DNA of 6,369 nt. Source: Flavobacteriia bacterium (GTDB lineage Bacteria > Bacteroidota > Bacteroidia > Flavobacteriales > Schleiferiaceae). Under the pieces are notes generated by a model. That model worked only from the letters and a program-made list of their open reading frames with translations, ran no database searches and was not told the origin of the DNA. The stretch's first letter is position 1; every line of letters begins with the position of its first letter. The stretch is taken from NCBI GenBank assembly GCA_949516455.1, contig CATILC010000018.1, positions 1 to 6,369 of the forward strand. The letters are read 5' to 3'. Shown one piece after another: positions 1-4,842 of the stretch. The translations under genes and the position numbers were made by a program.

Positions 1-765
1 ATGAAGCAGCGCGGTGAAAAGATCACCATGCTCACAGCTTACGATTACACCATGGCGAAAATGGTCGATCGGGCAGGCACCGATGTGATATTGGTCGGTG
101 ATTCAGCGAGCAATGTGATGGCCGGTCATGAGACCACTCTGCCCATCACACTCGACCAAATGATCTACCATGCTTCTTCGGTGGTGCGCGCCATAGAAAG
201 AGCCTTGGTGGTGGTCGATCTGCCCTTTGGTTCCTACCAGGGCAACTCGAAGGAGGCGCTCCATTCGGCCATTCGCATCATGAAGGAGAGCGGCGGTCAT
301 GCCGTGAAGCTCGAGGGAGGTGAGGAGGTCATGGGGTCCATCGAACGCATTCTGACCGCTGGTATTCCGGTCATGGGACATTTAGGACTCACTCCGCAAA
401 GCATTTACAAATTCGGCACCTACACCGTTCGCGCAAAAGAGGAGGAGGAAGCCGAAAAACTGCTGGCGGATGCCCGATTGCTCGAACAAGCCGGTTGTTT
501 CGCCCTTGTGCTGGAAAAGATTCCCGCTGCACTGGCCAAACGCGTTTCGGAAGCAGTCTCCATTCCGATCATCGGAATCGGAGCGGGGCCACATGTGGAC
601 GGTCAGGTGCTCGTGCTGCATGATGTTCTTGGAATGACCCATCAATTCTCTCCACGTTTCCTTCGCCGATACATGAATCTCTTTGAAGATGTCACAGAGG
701 CGCTGGCACAGTATGGGAAGGACGTTAAGTCCGGAGATTTCCCCAACGAAAACGAGCAGTATTGA
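1..765 (+). CDS. panB: 3-methyl-2-oxobutanoate hydroxymethyltransferase (ketopantoate hydroxymethyltransferase), 5' end cut by window edge
   Basis: PanB transfers a hydroxymethyl group from 5,10-methylenetetrahydrofolate to 2-oxoisovalerate, giving ketopantoate, the first committed step of pantothenate and CoA synthesis; it is a cytosolic decameric TIM-barrel enzyme using a divalent metal. All the hallmark residues are visible, numbered from the first visible Met: Asp34-Ser35 in LVGDS and Asp73 in VVDLPFGSY (metal and substrate ligands), Lys103 and Glu105 in KLEGG, His127 in GHLGLTPQ, and the catalytic Glu172 in LEKIP. Their spacing matches E. coli Asp45, Asp84, Lys112, Glu114, His136 and Glu181. 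The C-terminus (FPNENEQY) looks complete. The first base of the window is the A of an ATG, but family members start roughly 10-20 residues earlier, so this Met is probably internal and the true start lies left of the window. The downstream pseudouridine synthase gene overlaps its last four bases. Confidence 0.97.
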   Translation: MKQRGEKITMLTAYDYTMAKMVDRAGTDVILVGDSASNVMAGHETTLPITLDQMIYHASSVVRAIERALVVVDLPFGSYQGNSKEALHSAIRIMKESGGHAVKLEGGEEVMGSIERILTAGIPVMGHLGLTPQSIYKFGTYTVRAKEEEEAEKLLADARLLEQAGCFALVLEKIPAALAKRVSEAVSIPIIGIGAGPHVDGQVLVLHDVLGMTHQFSPRFLRRYMNLFEDVTEALAQYGKDVKSGDFPNENEQY

Positions 766-1457
766 TCTCTGATGACCGCATTCTCTATGCGGACAATCAT
801 TTATTGGTCGTACAAAAGATGCCGGGCGAGTTGGTTCAAGGCGACCGGACCGGAGACCTCTGTTTGGCCGATAAGGCAAAGGCGTATATCAAGGAGTGTT
901 ATGCCAAACCAGGTGAGGTGTATTTGGGGGTGGTGCACCGACTGGATCGGCCCGTGGGTGGAGTGATCCTCTTTGCCCGCACATCGAAAGCGGCCGCACG
1001 TCTCTCTGCAGCCTTTCAGAAGAGAACCCTTAAAAAGACCTATCTCGCGCTGACCCAAAAGTGGACGGGCCCCAAGCAGGGGAACCTGATGCATCATTTG
1101 AAAAAGAACGCCGCACAGAATAAAAGCCACGTTGTGCCCGAGGGAACATCCGGTTCCAAAGAGGCGGTACTGAACTACCAGTGCATTCATCAACTGGACC
1201 ATTACAGTTTGTTGCAGGTCGAATTGGAAACGGGTCGGCACCATCAGATCCGCGCCCAGTTGGCAGCCGCTTCTGCACCGATCCGTGGCGATCTGAAATA
1301 CGGAGCAAGGCGCTCAAATCCGGACGGAGGCATCGATCTTTTGGCCTGGCGCCTCGAGTTGATGCATCCTGTGCGCAAAGAGCCTATGTGCTTTCAGGCT
1401 ACCCTGCCGGGAAACTGGCCTCAGGAAGTGCAAAGAAAACTGGCCTCAAGATCCTGA
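762..1457 (+). CDS. RluA-family RNA pseudouridine synthase (TTG start)
   Basis: It isomerises specific uridines to pseudouridine in structured RNA, probably rRNA or tRNA; the exact target cannot be read from sequence. The 231-aa protein is a single catalytic domain without an N-terminal S4 domain. It opens with ILYADNHLLVVQKMPGELVQG, here broken as ILYADNHLLVV and KMPGELVQG at residues 7-27. The catalytic motif HRLDRPVGGVILFART at residues 59-74 carries the nucleophile Asp62. The GRHHQIRAQL motif lies in the second half, and the protein ends after a HPVRKEPM segment typical of the family. The reading frame is open from 729, but the first possible start is TTG at 762-764; the next Met (818) would remove the first conserved strand. 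The TTG overlaps the panB TGA (763-765), suggesting translational coupling. I see no strong Shine-Dalgarno sequence. From memory, panB followed by this enzyme is a recurring pair in Bacteroidota. Confidence 0.93.
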   Translation: MISDDRILYADNHLLVVQKMPGELVQGDRTGDLCLADKAKAYIKECYAKPGEVYLGVVHRLDRPVGGVILFARTSKAAARLSAAFQKRTLKKTYLALTQKWTGPKQGNLMHHLKKNAAQNKSHVVPEGTSGSKEAVLNYQCIHQLDHYSLLQVELETGRHHQIRAQLAAASAPIRGDLKYGARRSNPDGGIDLLAWRLELMHPVRKEPMCFQATLPGNWPQEVQRKLASRS

Positions 1458-1485
1458 ACAGACCTTAGCTTTTCGGAGGGATCTT
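1448..1485. repeat. Inverted repeat across the convergent gene ends, possible weak bidirectional terminator
   Basis: AAGATCC at 1448-1454 is perfectly complementary to GGATCTT at 1479-1485, with one further possible T-G wobble pair inside and a loop of about 24 bases. It covers both stop codons (TGA at 1455-1457 on plus, TAA at 1467-1465 on minus) in the 7-base gap between the convergent genes. The position suits a shared terminator, but the loop is long, the stem short, and no clear U-tract follows on either strand, so this may be chance. Confidence 0.25.
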
Positions 1486-1716
1486 ATCCAATCGCTCCTT
1501 CATCGATCCATACATGCCGTCGAAACGCGCACGAACATCTGCGTGAAAAGGATCATCCAAAAGAGCCGCCACCTGCTCGATGCCCTGCACCTTTGATTTG
1601 GGCCACTTATAGCCCTGTTTCATCGGTCCAGCCTCAAATTCCACATATAGGTGGTTTTCCAGATCGTAGACCACGATCCGGTATTCTGCATGCGGAAGTG
1701 TCCCGATCAGTCGCAT
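1465..1716 (-). CDS. Conserved-looking small protein of unknown function (83 aa)
   Basis: I cannot assign a function. The 83-aa product begins MRLIGTLPHAEYRIVVYD and has no signal peptide or membrane segment, so it is probably cytosolic. The N-terminal half (residues 1-45) alternates short hydrophobic and charged stretches, compatible with a small beta-sheet, around the phrase EAGPMKQGYKWPKSKVQGIEQ (aromatic and Lys rich). The C-terminal half (residues 46-80) looks helical, with RARFDGMYGSMKERL. Its ATG (1716-1714) overlaps by one base the TGA of the TonB-dependent receptor gene (TGATG), a classic re-initiation arrangement, and it is the last gene of the minus-strand cluster. Similar short proteins of this pattern occur in Bacteroidota as far as I recall, which I could not check. 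That the frame is real rests mainly on the tight coupling, the clean fit up to the convergent gene and the natural composition. Confidence 0.75.
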   Translation of the reverse strand: MRLIGTLPHAEYRIVVYDLENHLYVEFEAGPMKQGYKWPKSKVQGIEQVAALLDDPFHADVRARFDGMYGSMKERLDKIPPKS

Positions 1717-4157
1717 CAGAGGATAAAGGCGAGTTTGAGATTGAGCAGTCTGTTGGTCAGGTAGTTGGGTACCGCATACTGACGGGCGGTGCTGATGTCG
1801 CGCACCCAGAGATAACTGACCGTGTTGCGTATCTCAAGAAGGTTGAATACTTCCAAACCCACCCAGACCGTCTCGAATTGGTTCAGTACCGACCACTTGG
1901 CTTTTTTGCCCCGCTCCTTGAAGACTTTGAGGAAGCCAATGTCCACCCTGCGGTAGGCGGGTATGCGAAAGGTCTGTTCTGCACGGGCACTTTGCGGAGG
2001 GCCAAAGGGGAACCCCGTACCGTAGAAAAGACTCAGGCTCATCCGAAAGCTTGGGTCGCTGGGGAGGTAATCCTGGAAATACAGACCGAAATTCACTCTT
2101 CGGTCCGTTGGTCGTGGGATGTAGCCTGCCTGATCGCCGCGTATGTCTTCCTGAACGGTCATGATGCTCATGCTCGCCCATGAATCGATGCCTGGGACGA
2201 ACTCTCCGTTGATGCGGGCATCCAGTCCGGCAGCAAAGCCATTGGCTGAATTCTGTGCGCTGTAGCGGATGCGCACATTGTCCAGTTCGTAGGGGATGAG
2301 GTCGCTCAGTTGCTTGTAATAGGCTTCTGTGACCAAGCGGAAAGGACGGTCCCAAAGCTTCAACTTGAGGTCATTTCCCAAAACGAAATGAATGCTTTCC
2401 TGAGCTCGGATATCTGCGTTCACACCGCCCTGCAGATCCCGCATCTCTCTGTATATCGGTGGCTGATGGTACCAGCCGACCGAAAGCCTCCAGACGGCGT
2501 CATATTCCGAAATCGGGTTGTAAGAAAGGGTAGCGCGCGGAGACCAGGTCATCTGCTTATTGAAACTCCAGTAATGGGTTCGGATGCCAGCGGCCAGGGC
2601 CAGGCGGGAACCCAGGGAATCCAATCGCCAGGAACGACTGTCTTGGACAAAGGCCATCACGCGTCCGGACTGCACCGAAGCACGGCTGTCGAAGTGCTCG
2701 AACAGTTCGATCGACGGCCAGGCTTCCACTGGATCTCCACCCGGTGGACTCACCGAAGGGTTGTGCGGCACGTTGTAGCCCGCCGAGTCGATCCGTTCCC
2801 ACTCTTTGTAGCGGTCGATGATGTCGTCTCTCTGAAACTTCAGTCCCCAGCTCAGGGTGCTTCGATCGAAGAAGTACATGCCCTTGTGCTCCAGGTTGAA
2901 GAAGATGGCGTCAAGCTCGTTCCGGGCAAAATTTTGGAATTCACCCACACCGCGTTCCTGCACCACCTCTCCAAAATCATCCGAGCCGAGGTTCAATTCG
3001 AGCTCGCCCAGCCGATAGGCACCGATGACATCGAAGTACTCCTGTTCCACCGACTGATAGGCGGAGAAAGTGTATTGCAACAGAAGCTGATCACTCACTT
3101 TTTGCTCCGCATTCAGGGCACCGAAAACAGTCCGGTAGGTGTAGCGCTCTTTCCCGTCGAAAAAGACAGTGAGGCGGAGTGCTTCCTGAAAGCTGCCAAA
3201 GTCCGTGCTGCGTGTGGAGGGGAGCACCTCGTACAGATTGGAGGCATAGCTGCCCAAAGCGTTCAGCGTCCATTGCTCATCGATCTTGAAACGCCAGTAG
3301 GTCTGTAAGTCAAAGTACTCTGGACGGAAGTCGGCATCGGTATCCAGGCTCCCCAGCAGCAGTTGGTTGGTCCGGTAGCGGGCTCCGGTCACGGTGCTCA
3401 AGCGCTTGTTGCTGCTCACTCCATCCACGGTGATTGCTCCTCCCATCAGGCTGGCTTCTGACTGCAGGCGAAAACTGTCAGGTCTTCTGTATTGGATGTC
3501 CAGAACGGAACTCATTCGGTCTCCGTAGCTCGCCTCGAATCCACCCGCCGAGAACTCAATGTGGTCCACCATATACGGATTGATGAAGCTCAGACCTTCC
3601 TGCTGACCCGAACGCGCCAGGAATGGACGGTAGACTTCGATCCCGTTCACATACACCATGTTCTCATCGAAATTCCCTCCACGCACACTGTATTGGCTGC
3701 TCAATTCGGTATTGGATACGACTCCCGGTAAGGTCTTGATCAATCCTTCCACACCCTGTTGCGGCCCGGTCTGAAACTCCAAGCTCTTCGCGTCGAGCTG
3801 GGTGCGCGTATCGTCGCGCGCACGCTCATCGACCACATCCACACCCTGCAAGAGTTCATCGTTTCGCTTGAGTCGGAAATTCAGGGCCCGTTCTTCATTC
3901 GGCCCCATTGCAATGCGCATGGAATCGCTCCGGTGTCCGACCGAGCGCACCACCAGCCAATAGGCTCCGGGATCGAGTTCAAACGCAAAATTTCCCAATG
4001 GATCCGCGGTAGTGAATTGCCCGCCCGCCTGCAGGCTGGCTCCGGGTAGACCGTCGCCCCGAACATCCATCACCCGGCCGCTCAAACGGGCCTTTTGGGC
4101 ATCCAGCAGATGGCAAAGGAGCAGCAGAAGAAAGGCAAGCATTCCCTTGTTCGACAC
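1716..4157 (-). CDS. TonB-dependent outer-membrane receptor with N-terminal carboxypeptidase-regulatory-like domain (GTG start)
   Basis: A gated 22-strand-type outer-membrane transporter that imports a ligand using TonB-ExbBD energy; the ligand is unknown. The 813-aa protein has a signal peptide (residues 1-20, hydrophobic LAFLLLLL core, cleavage near LDA|Q) and a CarboxypepD_reg-like beta-sandwich at about 24-97 (GRVMDVRGDGLPGASL, then DPLGNFAFELDPGAYWLVV). A short TonB-box-like stretch (QGVDVV, 104-109) precedes the plug at about 115-225 (IKTLPGVV, YSVRGGNFDENMVYVNGIEV, INPYMVDHIEFSAGGFEASYGDRMSSVLDI, here quoted in parts of one region). The rest is barrel. The GTG at 4157 is chosen over the ATG at 4142 because it adds Lys4, giving the signal peptide a positive N-region, and lies 3 bases after the preceding stop. 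The barrel ends in NLKLAFIL, so the last residue is Leu rather than the usual Phe. No SusD-like gene is adjacent. Expression is probably coupled to the upstream gene. Confidence 0.93.
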   Translation of the reverse strand: MSNKGMLAFLLLLLCHLLDAQKARLSGRVMDVRGDGLPGASLQAGGQFTTADPLGNFAFELDPGAYWLVVRSVGHRSDSMRIAMGPNEERALNFRLKRNDELLQGVDVVDERARDDTRTQLDAKSLEFQTGPQQGVEGLIKTLPGVVSNTELSSQYSVRGGNFDENMVYVNGIEVYRPFLARSGQQEGLSFINPYMVDHIEFSAGGFEASYGDRMSSVLDIQYRRPDSFRLQSEASLMGGAITVDGVSSNKRLSTVTGARYRTNQLLLGSLDTDADFRPEYFDLQTYWRFKIDEQWTLNALGSYASNLYEVLPSTRSTDFGSFQEALRLTVFFDGKERYTYRTVFGALNAEQKVSDQLLLQYTFSAYQSVEQEYFDVIGAYRLGELELNLGSDDFGEVVQERGVGEFQNFARNELDAIFFNLEHKGMYFFDRSTLSWGLKFQRDDIIDRYKEWERIDSAGYNVPHNPSVSPPGGDPVEAWPSIELFEHFDSRASVQSGRVMAFVQDSRSWRLDSLGSRLALAAGIRTHYWSFNKQMTWSPRATLSYNPISEYDAVWRLSVGWYHQPPIYREMRDLQGGVNADIRAQESIHFVLGNDLKLKLWDRPFRLVTEAYYKQLSDLIPYELDNVRIRYSAQNSANGFAAGLDARINGEFVPGIDSWASMSIMTVQEDIRGDQAGYIPRPTDRRVNFGLYFQDYLPSDPSFRMSLSLFYGTGFPFGPPQSARAEQTFRIPAYRRVDIGFLKVFKERGKKAKWSVLNQFETVWVGLEVFNLLEIRNTVSYLWVRDISTARQYAVPNYLTNRLLNLKLAFIL

Positions 4158-4160
4158 GGG

Positions 4161-4802
4161 CTATTTCTTTTTTTTCAGGGATTCAAAGAACTGTGCCCAG
4201 GCAAAGGGATTGCTCAATGCGCCCAACATGGCCATTCCACCATCTGCGCCGTAGTAGCGACCTCTGTTGTACATGGCCGACTCCTGCATTCGGATGGCGG
4301 CCTTTTGGATGGCCACTGCATCGCTGCCCATGGTGGCAGCGCGTTCCCTGAGGCTTTGAATGGCCAGATTCCTTTGGGCGATGTCCATTTGGGTGGTCTC
4401 CACCTGCATGTTGAGCAAGTGGCTGATCAGACGATCCGGACTTGGCCAGGGATACAGGTTGACCTCCTGAAGCATGGTCGTGTCTCTTTTCAAAAAGATC
4501 TGCACGAGGTATTTCTTCTGTGTCAGGGTGTCGGGTACGTAGAGTTTCTCTTTTTGAAAGCCGAGATGCGAGACTTCCACCGTATCACCAGACCACACCG
4601 CGAGACTGAAGAAGCCTTCGTCGTCTGCAAGGGTTCCGGTGTTTCTGCTGCGCAGTCTCAAATAAGCACGTGGGATGAATTGTGGCAGGGAATCCGTGGT
4701 GAGTACCACCCCGCTGAGTTGAATGGCCGACTGGGCATGCAGGCGTTCAGGCAGGAAAGCCCCAAGCCCCAAGAGCAAAACCAAAAGAGGAAGTTGGCGC
4801 AT
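4161..4802 (-). CDS. Secreted protein with carboxypeptidase-regulatory-like domain and uncharacterised C-terminal region (213 aa)
   Basis: The molecular role is unknown; an envelope location is likely. A signal peptide is clear (MRQLPLLVLLLGLGAFLPER, then LHA|QS, residues 1-23). Residues 27-115 look like a CarboxypepD_reg-like beta-sandwich: LSGVVLTTDSLPQFIPRAYL, TGTLADDEGFFSLAV, GDTVEVSHLGFQKEKL, then LQEVNLYPWP, where TonB-dependent receptors would enter the plug. Here there is no plug or barrel. Instead residues 120-180 form charged, probably helical sequence, followed by a Tyr/Gly-rich piece (YNRGRYYGADGG) and NPFAWAQFFESLKKKK. The frame extends upstream to 4862, but Met at 4802 is chosen because the signal peptide begins there and the longer version would overlap the M23 gene. 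An AGG lies only 3 bases before this ATG. The gene is 40 bases after the M23 stop and 3 bases before the receptor's GTG, in the same frame. It may be a periplasmic partner of the receptor; that is inference. Confidence 0.85.
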   Translation of the reverse strand: MRQLPLLVLLLGLGAFLPERLHAQSAIQLSGVVLTTDSLPQFIPRAYLRLRSRNTGTLADDEGFFSLAVWSGDTVEVSHLGFQKEKLYVPDTLTQKKYLVQIFLKRDTTMLQEVNLYPWPSPDRLISHLLNMQVETTQMDIAQRNLAIQSLRERAATMGSDAVAIQKAAIRMQESAMYNRGRYYGADGGMAMLGALSNPFAWAQFFESLKKKK

Positions 4803-4808
4803 CGGCCT

Positions 4809-4816
4809 CAAAAGTA
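4809..4816 (-). promoter_or_regulatory. Possible Bacteroidota-type -7 promoter element (TACTTTTG)
   Basis: In the 40-base gap after the M23 gene, the minus strand reads TACTTTTG, an exact match to the Bacteroidota -7 consensus TAnnTTTG. A 3-of-4 match to the -33 TTTG (TGTG, 4837-4834) lies 17 bases upstream. Transcription would start about at the ATG of the 213-aa gene (4802), giving a nearly leaderless message. An 8-base degenerate motif can occur by chance, so this is only a candidate internal promoter. Confidence 0.2.
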
Positions 4817-4842
4817 CGGAGTCAGGGAGCGAACACATGGCG

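Noticed and set aside
382..1317. Minus-strand open frames opposite panB and the pseudouridine synthase
   Set aside because: They overlap two enzymes with intact catalytic motifs and show no family features of their own.
2310..3308. Long plus-strand open frame (332 aa) opposite the TonB receptor
   Set aside because: It lies wholly antisense to a well-supported receptor gene, has no recognisable domain or signal, and long antisense frames are expected opposite moderately GC-rich coding sequence.
4113..4157. Cys15 in the receptor signal region as a lipoprotein site
   Set aside because: LLLLC superficially resembles a lipobox, but the Cys sits within the hydrophobic core, a better signal peptidase I site (LDA|Q) follows, and TonB-dependent barrels are not normally lipoproteins.
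1716..4157. SusC/SusD-type polysaccharide utilisation locus
   Set aside because: No SusD-like gene, glycoside hydrolase or sensor is present in the window, and the receptor at 813 aa is shorter than typical SusC proteins of about 1000 residues.
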